Below the pieces are notes generated by a model. It saw only the letters and a list, made by a program, of their open reading frames with translations, was not told where the DNA came from and did not search any database. A program made the position numbers and the translations under genes. A stretch of 36,337 nt of DNA from a virus, in the IMG/VR virus record IMGVR_UViG_3300015189_000035, positions 1 to 36,337 of that record. One strand, written 5' to 3'. Of the stretch, positions 1-6,262 are shown one piece after another. Every line of letters begins with the position of its first letter. Position 1 is the first letter of the stretch.

Positions 1-66
1 CCCCCCCCCCCTGGCGCGACCGCCAACCTCGCTATCATCCGCACAGCAGTCGGTGTCACTGGCTAA
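1..66 (+). CDS. 3' end of a small gene, possibly the holin-like gene cut by the window end
   Basis: The first 22 codons read PPPPGATANLAIIRTAVGVTG and stop at TAA (64-66), just before a strong hairpin. The last gene of the window (from 36240) runs off the right end in a Pro/His-rich tail that enters the same poly-C run, so the two may be one holin-like gene in a circular genome. As written, the frames differ by one base across the 12-C run formed by joining the ends. A one-base homopolymer length error or slippage would join them. This assignment is inference. Confidence 0.4.
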   Translation, partial: PPPPGATANLAIIRTAVGVTG

Positions 67-83
67 AACCCCCGGCAACACGA

Positions 84-121
84 AGCGCCCCGCGCCCTCA
101 CATCGAGGTGCGCGGGGCGCT
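84..121. terminator. strong hairpin terminator between converging genes
   Basis: A 12-bp perfect stem (84-95 with 110-121) encloses a loop that can form a further 4-bp stem (96-99 with 105-108). It lies between the stop of the rightward lysis-end gene (66) and the stop of the leftward gene at 132. There is no clean T-run on the + strand; the - strand has a short TTTT after the stem. It probably ends late transcription and stops read-through from the leftward gene. Confidence 0.65.
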
Positions 122-131
122 ATTCGTCGTT

Positions 132-695
132 TCAGCCGACCTTCGTCCAAGTGCCACAGCGTTCACTATCGAACGCCACATCACTCGGTGCGATCGTGAT
201 CACGGTCTGCCCGGATGGGTTCCCGTTCGTGATGATGTCACCCAGCGTCCCACCCGTGCCACGAAGGCGCGCGTAGTAGCAGCCGTCACCCTGACTCGAA
301 CGGTACGTCCCGGGCTGGATGTCCCGGTTCACTAGGAACACCCCATCCGCGAAGTCCGTCTTGTGCTTGTCGGCCTCAGCGGCAACCTGCTGATCGAGGG
401 TTGCCTTCTGCGCGGCAAGATCGGTCGCTTCCTTATCAAGAGCCGCCTGGTTGCTCTCGTACTTGTCGACCTTGCTCGACAGGCTCCCGATGGTCGACTT
501 CGCGGTTTCGAGCTGTGAGTTCAGGTTGGCGACCTTCGCGGACTTATCATTCGCCGCCGCACCGACACCACCACCAACCGCGAGACCCACAACCAGAGCG
601 ATGGCAGGGATCAACCACTTCGATTTGGGCTTACGCACCTTTGGCTCAAACGGAGCGTAGACCGGTGCGGGTGTTTCTGAGACAGTCTCGGACAT
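132..695 (-). CDS. membrane-anchored coiled-coil protein, probable lysogeny (moron) gene
   Basis: 187 aa. Residues 1-25 are cytoplasmic and Pro/Lys-rich, one membrane helix follows at about 28-48, then a coiled coil at about 50-110 (NLNSQLETAKSTIGSLSSKV). The C-terminal ~75-residue domain carries FADGVFLVNRDIQPGTYRSS and two cysteines (GCYYARL, ERCGTW), a pattern I know from secreted actinobacterial proteins. The topology puts this domain outside the cell. The gene opposes its neighbours, lies beside attP and has its own promoter with a -10 only 7 nt from the ATG, all typical of a moron expressed in the lysogen. A role in surface change or superinfection exclusion is inference. Architecture resembles the reversed gene at 32638-33117. 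Confidence 0.8.
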   Translation of the reverse strand: MSETVSETPAPVYAPFEPKVRKPKSKWLIPAIALVVGLAVGGGVGAAANDKSAKVANLNSQLETAKSTIGSLSSKVDKYESNQAALDKEATDLAAQKATLDQQVAAEADKHKTDFADGVFLVNRDIQPGTYRSSQGDGCYYARLRGTGGTLGDIITNGNPSGQTVITIAPSDVAFDSERCGTWTKVG

Positions 696-702
696 GATCC
701 GA

Positions 703-731
703 ACTGTAGACCTTCACTAATTCGCCGTCTA
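703..731 (-). promoter_or_regulatory. promoter of the leftward surface-protein gene, leaderless
   Basis: Reading leftward, TAGACG (731-726) and TACAGT (708-703) are separated by 17 bp. The -10 ends 7 nt before the ATG at 695, and no Shine-Dalgarno sequence is present, so the transcript should begin at or next to the start codon. The same TACAGT box occurs at 15868 and 16623. Confidence 0.5.
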
Positions 732-760
732 GTGTCAGTGGCACCCCCGATCCTGGTGTC

Positions 761-1018
761 ATGCCACTCACCGACATTGACATCCGCATCCTCGAACATG
801 CCGAGAGACTTGAGTTGGGGCAGATCAAGCATCAAGACACAACCCGGGTCGTCCTCGGTTTGTCGCCCGCACGGTACACGCAGAAGCTCATGCACCTCGT
901 CCACTCGCCCGAAGTGATCTCAGACCCACGGTGGACGATGATGGCACACCGCATCCAGAGGGTCATGTCGGAAGCCACCGCTGCTCGAGCATCGCGATCG
1001 TTCCGACGTGCGGGCTGA
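761..1018 (+). CDS. DUF3263-type small protein
   Basis: 85 aa. It matches my recollection of the actinobacterial DUF3263 pattern: an acidic N-terminus (LTDIDIRILEHAERLELG), a central RVVLGLSPARYTQKLMHLV that aligns with the family's S-xx-RYYQ-L-N-L core, and a basic C-terminal tail. The fold is thought to be a small DNA-binding helical domain, but its role is unknown. The copy is diverged from host versions, which fits a phage gene. It sits alone between the leftward moron and attP and ends 69 bp before a bidirectional terminator. Confidence 0.7.
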   Translation: MPLTDIDIRILEHAERLELGQIKHQDTTRVVLGLSPARYTQKLMHLVHSPEVISDPRWTMMAHRIQRVMSEATAARASRSFRRAG

Positions 1019-1060
1019 TCGTTTCCGCTGGGTAAAAGCTGGCTGGGTCAGTTTCGGGTC

Positions 1061-1079
1061 ATGACCAGATGATGACCAG
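1061..1079. repeat. paired ATGACCAG repeats in attP, candidate excisionase sites
   Basis: ATGACCAG occurs at 1061-1068 and 1072-1079, an 11-bp period (one helical turn), between the left arm repeat and the core. In-phase direct repeats in one attP arm are typical of Xis binding sites. Binding is inferred. Confidence 0.4.
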
Positions 1080-1086
1080 GCAAGTA

Positions 1087-1122
1087 AAAAGCCCGGAGAC
1101 TGGCGAGAGTTCCCGGGCTTTT
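1087..1122. terminator. bidirectional terminator within attP
   Basis: AAAAGCCCGG (1087-1096) pairs with CCGGGCTTTT (1113-1122), giving a hairpin with a T-run on both strands. It ends the DUF3263-type gene on one strand and int or tRNA-side transcription on the other. It directly follows the tRNA 3' end, as a host tRNA terminator would, so it may have been captured with the attachment site. Confidence 0.8.
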
Positions 1123-1209
1123 CGTACACCCCCCGGGACTTGAACCCGGAACCCACTGAGTAACGTCGCATTCAACCCTGTGTATCCCGCGACTTCCCGA
1201 AAGGTGCCC

Positions 1210-2409
1210 TCAACTGGCCTTTTCGCTACCTTCGGGTACCCCATCCGTCCCGACATTGCCCGCGTTATCCCGCTGTTTCCGCTGGGTAAGCGCTGGGTGA
1301 GCGATCGTTTCGAGGACTTCACGCATATCCGGCCCCTCATGGGTCTTCGGAATGTAGTGCTGCTTCGTCGTCCCACTGTCCGCATGACCCAGTTGAGCAG
1401 CAGCGATCTCCGCATCCACGGCCAGCGTGGCGACCGACTTCCGGAACGTGTGAGGCGTCACCCAGTCGTACCCATTCTGTCGACGGAAGTCACGCCACTG
1501 CCTCCGCAGGTTCGACGGATCCCGCACAGTCCCCCGGTCGGAGGCGAACACGATCTCGAAAGCGTTCGGGATCTGCGTCTCACGTCGACGCTGCAGGGAC
1601 GCCACAACCCACGCCGGGAGGAACAGTCGCCGGCGGGCAGACTTCGTCTTCGGTGCATCCTGGATGCCACCATTCACCACCGTCGCGCGGATGATGACAG
1701 ATGCCTTCTCCGACTCGAGATCCAGGTCGAACCAGCGCACCGCCAACACCTCCCCGATGCGCGCCCCGGTAGCGAGCATGAAATCGATCGGCTCGACCAG
1801 ATCACGCTGCACCGCTAGTGGGTCCGCGTACAGCTTCGAGCGCAGGTCCCAGAGTTGCTGGATGTCGAGGACGCGGACTTCCTTCTTGGGTCCTTGCTTG
1901 ATGGCTGCGACGTCGCGCAGCGGGTTCCGGTCGATGGCATCATGACGCGCAGCAAGGGCCATGATGCCGGACAGGACCGACTTAGTGGTCTTCGCTGACC
2001 CGGGTCCGCGCGTCTCGGTGACCAGGGTAAGGAAGCGCTCGAGCCGGCCGATGGTGATCTCCCTGACCCGCACTCCCCCAAGCCCCGGACCGATCACATC
2101 GACAAGAGCGTGGGCGTAGATCTTCTCAGTGTTCGTCGCCCGCCTGCCGTGGATCTCGTCAGTGAACCACTTCTCCCCCAGCTTCGCGATCGTCGTGTTC
2201 GGGCTGATGTCATCACCAGTCAGCGTCAACCGATCGATGAGCGCCGCTTTCAACGCATCCTCGGCCTTCTGACCCGACCCGGCTGTCCGCTCAAGCTGAC
2301 GGGTCACCCCGTCGTGATCCCGGTATCGGGCATACGCGACCCATCCGTCACCGCGCTTGACGCGGTTGATCTTCCCCCACGTCCCAATGAGCAGCGGCGG
2401 GCGGGGCAT
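1210..2409 (-). CDS. int: tyrosine recombinase integrase
   Basis: 399 aa, typical for actinophage tyrosine integrases. It has an N-terminal arm-binding region (1-60), a core-binding SAM-like domain (about 70-170) and a catalytic domain (180-360). Visible active-site residues are Arg217 (ATGARIGE), a Lys in PKTKSARR (about 254-256), His320 and Arg323 (TPHTFRKS), His342 (LGHAD) and nucleophile Tyr352 (KQHYIP). The start at 2409 gives a TGATG overlap with the upstream protease gene; an in-frame ATG at 2445 would overlap it by 37 nt. It recombines attP with a tRNA-borne attB. Its 3' end carries one attP arm repeat, so site and gene are physically linked. Confidence 0.95.
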   Translation of the reverse strand: MPRPPLLIGTWGKINRVKRGDGWVAYARYRDHDGVTRQLERTAGSGQKAEDALKAALIDRLTLTGDDISPNTTIAKLGEKWFTDEIHGRRATNTEKIYAHALVDVIGPGLGGVRVREITIGRLERFLTLVTETRGPGSAKTTKSVLSGIMALAARHDAIDRNPLRDVAAIKQGPKKEVRVLDIQQLWDLRSKLYADPLAVQRDLVEPIDFMLATGARIGEVLAVRWFDLDLESEKASVIIRATVVNGGIQDAPKTKSARRRLFLPAWVVASLQRRRETQIPNAFEIVFASDRGTVRDPSNLRRQWRDFRRQNGYDWVTPHTFRKSVATLAVDAEIAAAQLGHADSGTTKQHYIPKTHEGPDMREVLETIAHPALTQRKQRDNAGNVGTDGVPEGSEKAS

Positions 2410-2801
2410 CAGACTCTCCGACGCAGCGACAGGGACGGCAGCCACTCTCGCTGGTACACGCGCACCATGTGACGTGTGATACCGAGCTCGTCAGCGATGA
2501 ACTGCGGGTCCGAGTCGATGGCCTCAGCGATGACGTAGTCGGTCAGGTCGATGAGGAGGCGTGCAGCATGGCGGTTCGCCCGCCGCTCGTTTGGTCCCGT
2601 TGAGCACTCGTCGCGCTCACGAAGGTGGCCGAGCTCATGTGCAAGGACCTCCTTCTTCTCGGCCATCGTCAACCCGATGTGCACGAGGATTCGGTCCGAG
2701 CGGTAGTCGTAGTGCCCTCGAAGCGGCGGCTCGAGGTGCGCCAGGTGGACGGAAGCTCCCAACGCCACAGCCTCACGCACCAGGTCGAGCATCGTCGTCA
2801 T
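2409..2801 (-). CDS. ImmA/IrrE-family zinc metallopeptidase
   Basis: 130 aa with the zincin motif HELGH in EVLAHELGHLRERDECSTG and a following ANRHAARLL segment, as in ImmA/IrrE proteins. Family members cleave the phage or ICE repressor encoded next to them to induce excision; that role fits here because the HTH repressor gene lies directly upstream. I chose the ATG at 2801 because GGAGG (2811-2815, - strand) sits 9 nt before it. The gene then overlaps the end of the repressor gene by 29 nt, which suggests translational coupling. A C-terminal helical part (ADELGITRHMVRVYQREW) resembles an HTH. Confidence 0.88.
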   Translation of the reverse strand: MTTMLDLVREAVALGASVHLAHLEPPLRGHYDYRSDRILVHIGLTMAEKKEVLAHELGHLRERDECSTGPNERRANRHAARLLIDLTDYVIAEAIDSDPQFIADELGITRHMVRVYQREWLPSLSLRRRV

Positions 2802-3354
2802 CTTCTGGTTCCTCCTGCGTTGCCTGATCAAGATCCGGGGTTAGGGGTCCTTCGTTCGCTGCTAGTCCTTGATCTTCCTTGCGGGACTCCTCGGCGCTGA
2901 GGATGCTGCTGAACACATCGGTCCCTGAAGTGTCCTCACCAGGTACGACATCCTGCGGAACGAGCGACTCTCGGTACTCGCGCGAATAGCGAGCCTCTGA
3001 CTCTCGCCTCAAGAGTTCGAGGAGTAACTGTCGGTCGTCGAATTGGGCCAGTCGTCCCCGAACCACGTTCATCTCAGCGGTTTCCGCTGCGTATCGATCC
3101 GCAGCACGCTGAGGGTTGGCTACTTCGTAGCCGGAGACGTCCAGAGCTTCTTTCGGAGAAGCACCAAGGGTGTTCGCGGTGATCAGGGCGTAACGGTGAC
3201 TGGGACGCTCCTTACCGCTCAGCCATTTGCTGGCCCTGTCCGGCTTGATCGATCCGCCCGACGCGCGCACGAGGTCCGCAGCTCGCCAGTCGCGCTGGTT
3301 CAGTTGCGCTTGCAACCAGGTTCCCCACGCTGCGGCACGGTCTTCGATCGTCAT
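2773..3354 (-). CDS. helix-turn-helix repressor, probable lysogeny regulator
   Basis: 193 aa. The N-terminal 75 residues form an XRE-like HTH domain (LNQRDWRAADLVRASGG then IKPDRASKWLSGKERPSHRY). The middle is helical (about 85-125) and the C-terminus is acidic and disordered (EEPEDDDDARPGA). It is the leftward gene of the divergent control region and is followed by the ImmA-type protease, the classic repressor-antirepressor pair. Its promoter ends 6 nt from the ATG without a Shine-Dalgarno, so its mRNA is probably leaderless, as for lambda cI from PRM. It likely binds the TTGCG half-sites at 3373-3454. Confidence 0.85.
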   Translation of the reverse strand: MTIEDRAAAWGTWLQAQLNQRDWRAADLVRASGGSIKPDRASKWLSGKERPSHRYALITANTLGASPKEALDVSGYEVANPQRAADRYAAETAEMNVVRGRLAQFDDRQLLLELLRRESEARYSREYRESLVPQDVVPGEDTSGTDVFSSILSAEESRKEDQGLAANEGPLTPDLDQATQEEPEDDDDARPGA

Positions 3355-3360
3355 GACTCA

Positions 3361-3390
3361 AGTATTTCGCCTACGCAAGATTGTGCGCAA
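3361..3390 (-). promoter_or_regulatory. leaderless promoter of the repressor gene
   Basis: Leftward TTGCGC (3390-3385), an 18-bp spacer and AATACT (3366-3361). The -10 ends 6 nt before the ATG at 3354, and no ribosome binding site is seen. The -35 lies within TGTTGCGCACAA, a 12-mer repeated at 15842-15853 in a promoter of identical geometry. Confidence 0.6.
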
Positions 3391-3454
3391 CACCCCCAAA
3401 AGAGTTGCGCGCACGCACGTCCTGTTCTATGGTGAACGCAACACCGAAGTTGCG
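3373..3454. promoter_or_regulatory. operator cluster of TTGCG half-sites between repressor and Cro-like genes
   Basis: Five TTGCG half-sites lie in 82 bp: leftward at 3374-3378, 3386-3390 and 3437-3441, rightward at 3405-3409 and 3450-3454. The last pair forms a perfect inverted repeat, CGCAAC-6-GTTGCG (3437-3454), over the start of the rightward transcript. Others overlap both -35 boxes. Placement at both divergent promoters fits binding by the phage repressor and/or Cro-like protein. The assignment is inferred from position and symmetry. Confidence 0.6.
3405..3433 (+). promoter_or_regulatory. early rightward promoter
   Basis: TTGCGC (3405-3410), a 17-bp spacer and TATGGT (3428-3433). Transcription would start near 3440, inside the inverted repeat 3437-3454, so a bound repressor would block it. 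It drives the Cro-like gene at 3474 (leader about 35 nt, with an AAAGGA ribosome site) and probably the whole early operon. Confidence 0.65.
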
Positions 3455-3473
3455 AGCACCAGAAAGGACGCAG

Positions 3474-3734
3474 ATGCTCCAGATCAGACCCGAGACGATG
3501 GTCAGCATCGCCCTGGCACGCGGATGGGTTCACACCCGCGGCAAGTTGCGTGGCTCCATCAACGCAGCCGCGATGGCCGAAGGGCTGGGCGTGGCGTCGA
3601 CAACGATCACACGCGCCTATGAGGGCAACCAGCAGGCCGGCCCTCTGCTGGTCGAGAAGCTGCACTCGGTCTCGGGTGTCTCGTTCGACGATCTCCTCGA
3701 GATCGTTGCTGATGTCGACGGGGTGGCCGCCTGA
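3474..3734 (+). CDS. Cro-like HTH DNA-binding protein
   Basis: 86 aa, the first gene of the rightward early operon. Residues about 10-60 look like an HTH (INAAAMAEGLGVASTTITRA followed by YEGNQQAGPLLVEKLHSVSG). Start chosen at the ATG with AAAGGA 5-10 nt upstream. By position it should act as a Cro-type switch or early regulator opposing the leftward repressor. A TGATG overlap couples it to the next gene. Confidence 0.75.
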   Translation: MLQIRPETMVSIALARGWVHTRGKLRGSINAAAMAEGLGVASTTITRAYEGNQQAGPLLVEKLHSVSGVSFDDLLEIVADVDGVAA

Positions 3735-3916
3735 TGATTGCCCTCCTGACTCCAGCGCAGGTCGCTGTGCAACTCGGCATCTCTGAGAAGACTCTCGCGA
3801 ACTGGCGCTCCCTCGGCCACGGCCCCGACTCCATGAAGCTCGGCGGTCGTGTCCGCTACGAGGAAGCCGCCGTCGACGCCTTCATCGAAGCGATGAAGGT
3901 CGAGGCCGCGTCATGA
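3734..3916 (+). CDS. xis: excisionase-like (MerR/Xis type) HTH protein
   Basis: 60 aa, almost all one winged-helix domain: LLTPAQVAVQLGISEKTLAN, WRSLGHGPDSMKLGGRVRY and a C-terminal DAFIEAM. This is the pattern of HTH_17/excisionase family proteins, which bend attachment-site DNA and direct excision by the tyrosine integrase. The paired ATGACCAG repeats in attP are candidate targets. It could instead be a plain transcription regulator. It overlaps both neighbours by 1-4 nt. Confidence 0.75.
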   Translation: MIALLTPAQVAVQLGISEKTLANWRSLGHGPDSMKLGGRVRYEEAAVDAFIEAMKVEAAS

Positions 3917-4659
3917 CCATTGACGATCTGATCGCTCTCGGTACGGGAGCCCTTCGTGACGAGTCAAGCGCAGCGTTGATCCCGATCGAGCTAGCCCCCG
4001 AGCTTGCGCGGCGGTGGCTGTTCGATGCTGCCAGGGACAGAGAACGAGCCGTGGTGCGTGCAGCCGAAGCCGTCGCCTACTTGTCCCGTTACAAGGAGGA
4101 TCGCGAGCGCGAGCAAGCGGAAGGGCAGGCCGAGAAAGCCTTCTATGACTGGCTGAACGAACTTCCCATCGTCCACATCAGGGTCGGCAACCAGCTCGAA
4201 GAAATCCTCCCAAGCATCCCTGATCGTCTGTGGCGTCAAGGGGAGACGTACAAGGCCTGGAAGGCCGGCGATACCAAGACCGCGCTCGAACTTGTGAACG
4301 CCTTCACGAAGCGCAGGCAAACCAACATTCGAGCCCGTCTCGAGCATGAGCAGCAGGAATGGCTCCGTGAGGTAGATCGCATGATCGAGCGGCGGGCTAA
4401 GAAAGCCGGTATTGCCTGGGCATCTGATCTCATCACCCTGTCGTTCAGCTTGGCGGATGGGTCGCGTGTCACCTGGGGCGATGCAACCATCGCGCAGCAC
4501 CGCGCTCGTCGTCTGATGCTTTCGACCCACGCAGCAGCGGAGCTTGCATCGGCCACCCGCCACGAAGCGGCGATCAAGGCCATCACCAATCAACCGGGTG
4601 CAGCTTGCCTCGCGGATGTCCTCGGCGTGCCGAGCGAACTCTCGGAGCAAGTCGCATGA
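3913..4659 (+). CDS. conserved phage-type helical protein, function unknown
   Basis: 248 aa, ATGA overlap with the excisionase gene. It is mostly helical and highly charged, with a long predicted coiled coil at about 45-75 (RYKEDREREQAEGQAEKAF) and another at about 135-170 (REVDRMIERRAKK), then a more globular part with SFSLADGSRVTWGDATIAQH. I see no catalytic motif or membrane segment. Position in the immediate-early operon suggests a regulatory or host-interaction role, but that is only context. Confidence 0.75.
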   Translation: MTIDDLIALGTGALRDESSAALIPIELAPELARRWLFDAARDRERAVVRAAEAVAYLSRYKEDREREQAEGQAEKAFYDWLNELPIVHIRVGNQLEEILPSIPDRLWRQGETYKAWKAGDTKTALELVNAFTKRRQTNIRARLEHEQQEWLREVDRMIERRAKKAGIAWASDLITLSFSLADGSRVTWGDATIAQHRARRLMLSTHAAAELASATRHEAAIKAITNQPGAACLADVLGVPSELSEQVA

Positions 4660-4683
4660 GCGATTCACCTAACCCCTAAATCT

Positions 4684-4740
4684 CCTGCGGTCGGGTGACC
4701 CCGTGCGCTAACCCGCTATGTCCCCCACCCCGACCGCAGG
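4684..4740. promoter_or_regulatory. 12-bp perfect inverted repeat between early genes
   Basis: CCTGCGGTCGGG (4684-4695) pairs with CCCGACCGCAGG (4729-4740) across a 33-nt loop. There is no T-run after it, so it is a weak terminator candidate. It may be an RNA structure that partly insulates the small-gene cluster starting at 4778, or a dyad bound by a regulator. Confidence 0.45.
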
Positions 4741-4777
4741 AACCCCCGTTCTAACTTCCGACAGAGATAAGGACATC

Positions 4778-5080
4778 ATGATCAGCACCATTGACCCGGC
4801 TCGTGCTCGCAGCACAGACCCGGAGACATCCCATGAAGCGGCGGCGCAGGCTGACACTTTCCGTTCGGTGAAGGCGGTGTTCGACAGCCTCGGACAGTAC
4901 GGGCCGTTGGCTGACTTCGAGCTCGTGTCCCTGATGCATTCCCTGGGGTACGCGTTCTCGCCTGAGCGGATTCGTACGGCGCGGAACTCGTTGACGAAGG
5001 TGGGGAAGATCGAGCACACCGGCTACTACCGTCTGACCCCGACGAATCGTCGTGCACGTGTGTGGGCGGTGACCCGGTGA
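4778..5080 (+). CDS. winged-helix-type small DNA-binding protein
   Basis: 100 aa. The N-terminus ARSTDPETSHEAA is a phrase common in small phage HTH proteins, followed by helices (TFRSVKAVFDSLGQYGPLAD and FSPERIRTARNSLTKVGKIE) and a short beta wing (TGYYRLTPTNRRARVWAV). This looks like a winged helix that could bind DNA. I chose the ATG at 4778, which has ATAAGGACA before it, over the in-frame ATG at 4718 inside the inverted repeat. Confidence 0.7.
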   Translation: MISTIDPARARSTDPETSHEAAAQADTFRSVKAVFDSLGQYGPLADFELVSLMHSLGYAFSPERIRTARNSLTKVGKIEHTGYYRLTPTNRRARVWAVTR

Positions 5081-5232
5081 CCGCGATCCTTACAGCTGAG
5101 GTCAGCAAGGTGCGGCCCTGGTTGCTCATCGGAATGATCGAGGCGCGCCTGACTGTGGGGCAGACCATCGATGCCGAAACGTGGAACCGGTGTGTCCGGG
5201 AAGCGCTCGCTGTCAGCGAGGTGACCCGATGA
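5077..5232 (+). CDS. small protein of unknown function
   Basis: 51 aa, GTG start in a GTGA overlap with the previous stop. The sequence has one amphipathic helix (VSKVRPWLLIGMIEARL) and TIDAETWNRCVREALAVS. No family recognised. The tight junctions on both sides support translation. Confidence 0.6.
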   Translation: MTAILTAEVSKVRPWLLIGMIEARLTVGQTIDAETWNRCVREALAVSEVTR

Positions 5233-5387
5233 CGGAGATGGAGATCCTCGCCGCTGAGGAAGCTGCGGAGGCACGTTTCGACAAGATGACCGACGTCCTT
5301 GTCGCCACCCTGATTCCGGTGATCATCGCCGGCACCCTCGGCACCGCCATCCATCAGGTTGGCCTTCTCCTTGGCTGGTGGTCGTGA
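5229..5387 (+). CDS. small single-span membrane protein
   Basis: 52 aa, ATGA overlap with the previous gene. An acidic N-terminal helix (EILAAEEAAEARFDKM) precedes one membrane segment at about 23-48 (VLVATLIPVIIAGTLGTAI) and a short WWS end. Function unknown. Confidence 0.65.
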   Translation: MTEMEILAAEEAAEARFDKMTDVLVATLIPVIIAGTLGTAIHQVGLLLGWWS

Positions 5388-5389
5388 TT

Positions 5390-5491
5390 ATGGGTCGCGG
5401 TGGACGCCGCATTCCTCTGATCCCGCAGTGGCGGCTCGACATCCTCAACGCCACCCTGAACACCCTCGGCAGCTACGAGGCGACCCGATGA
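5390..5491 (+). CDS. tiny basic protein
   Basis: 33 aa, starting 3 nt after the preceding stop and ending in an ATGA overlap. It begins MGRGGRRIPLIPQWRLDILN. Unrecognised. Support comes from the unbroken chain of overlaps, not from homology. Confidence 0.5.
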   Translation: MGRGGRRIPLIPQWRLDILNATLNTLGSYEATR

Positions 5492-5631
5492 GCCGGCTCG
5501 ACCCGACATGGGCAGAGCTCGCTGACAGTGCGCGTCGCCTCGCTGAGGATGCGGCCAAAGCTGAGCAGGAAGCCGACCTCCTCATCCTTGACGGCACACG
5601 CGCCGGGATGCGTCAGGACGGATCGCTCTGA
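5488..5631 (+). CDS. small helical protein of unknown function
   Basis: 47 aa, ATGA overlap at its start and one-base overlap (TGATG) at its end. One long acidic helix: WAELADSARRLAEDAAKAEQ. No family recognised. Confidence 0.6.
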   Translation: MSRLDPTWAELADSARRLAEDAAKAEQEADLLILDGTRAGMRQDGSL

Positions 5632-5834
5632 TGCCCACCTACGAGAACGGGGACGGATCTCCCAAGGGTCCGTTCGTGACTGGCGACCTGGTCCGGGTGA
5701 TCGCCAAGAACGACGCCCAGCGTGGCCGAATCCTGCCCGTGCTGTCAGTCAACGGCAACGCGGTCCGCCTCGCCGTCCCCAACAACCCGGACCGCGGCGA
5801 CCGGTACTGGTCCTACGAAATCGAAGCCGCCTGA
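5631..5834 (+). CDS. small SH3/KOW-like protein
   Basis: 67 aa. GDLVRVIAKNDAQRGRILPV and AVRLAVPNNPDRGDRYWSY suggest a small beta-barrel of SH3 or KOW type, common among phage accessory proteins. Function unknown. TGATG junctions on both sides. Confidence 0.65.
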   Translation: MPTYENGDGSPKGPFVTGDLVRVIAKNDAQRGRILPVLSVNGNAVRLAVPNNPDRGDRYWSYEIEAA

Positions 5835-5953
5835 TGCGCGCCCTCTTCATCATCTGCGGCGTCGTCCTGGCACTCGTGATCGCGGTCGTGATCTTCGCCA
5901 TCGCTCACGCCTACACCACCGACTTCACCACCACCCAACTCCCCACGATCTAG
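5834..5953 (+). CDS. tiny membrane protein
   Basis: 39 aa. One hydrophobic span covers residues 3-26 (LFIICGVVLALVIAVVIFAI) with a short polar tail. It could sit in the cytoplasmic membrane. Role unknown; TGATG overlap with the previous gene. Confidence 0.6.
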   Translation: MRALFIICGVVLALVIAVVIFAIAHAYTTDFTTTQLPTI

Positions 5954-5960
5954 GAACCCC

Positions 5961-6122
5961 ATGACCTGGCCCATCGCCCTCATCGAGGACAACCACATGA
6001 ACCCCGACTGCGAAGCCGGGAAGCACCGTGCGTGCCGTGGTGACGCCTGGTCCATCGAAGACGACCGCCCCTGCGACTGCGAGTGCCTGTGTCACATCGA
6101 CGCTGAGGAGGCCGCAGCATGA
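5961..6122 (+). CDS. small Cys-rich protein, possible metal binder
   Basis: 53 aa. The C-terminal half has a dense cysteine pattern, CRGDAW then PCDCECLCH, like a small zinc-binding knot. It looks paralogous to the next gene (CAVCSCDCH) and to the one at 9233 (CANRKCSCH). Such CxCxxxH proteins are frequent in actinophages and have no known role. Confidence 0.65.
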   Translation: MTWPIALIEDNHMNPDCEAGKHRACRGDAWSIEDDRPCDCECLCHIDAEEAAA

Positions 6123-6262
6123 TCAAGACACTTCTCGCCCGCTTCGATCAGTGGCTCGATCGCCTGGGAGATGGTGACTACTGGACCCTCGACTGCAAAG
6201 CCGGAATCCACGACGCATGCGCCGTCTGCTCCTGCGACTGCCACACGAAGGTGGCCGCATGA
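6119..6262 (+). CDS. small Cys-rich protein, possible metal binder
   Basis: 47 aa, ATGA overlaps at both ends. An N-terminal amphipathic helix (LLARFDQWLDRLGDG) is followed by LDCKAGIHDACAVCSCDCH. Similar to the upstream gene in its C-terminal cysteine motif. The close coupling to the exonuclease gene may mean co-expression rather than shared function. Confidence 0.65.
   Translation: MIKTLLARFDQWLDRLGDGDYWTLDCKAGIHDACAVCSCDCHTKVAA

Larger units (their letters stand above)
1021..1289. other. attP: phage attachment site (attP) with arm repeats and tRNA 3' half
   Basis: The core at about 1123-1165 is, on the - strand, the 3' half of a tRNA: a T-arm (1133-1149, 5-bp stem, loop TTCAAGT), the 3' acceptor strand GGGGTGT and an A discriminator. 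No matching 5' half (ACACCCC) lies upstream. A perfect 15-bp direct repeat, GTTTCCGCTGGGTAA, flanks the core at 1021-1035 and 1275-1289, each about 90-150 bp away, as expected of integrase arm sites. The right copy lies inside the integrase 3' end. Symmetric arms argue for an unintegrated attP. The variable region and T-arm resemble a tRNA-Lys(CTT) gene, but I cannot fix the tRNA identity. Confidence 0.75.

Noticed and set aside
1-1100. host flank left of an integrated prophage
   Set aside because: The 15-bp arm repeats on both sides of the core indicate an intact attP, and the genes here look phage-like.
1123-1200. complete tRNA gene
   Set aside because: Only the 3' half (T-arm and 3' acceptor) is there; no matching 5' acceptor or D-arm is found upstream on the - strand.
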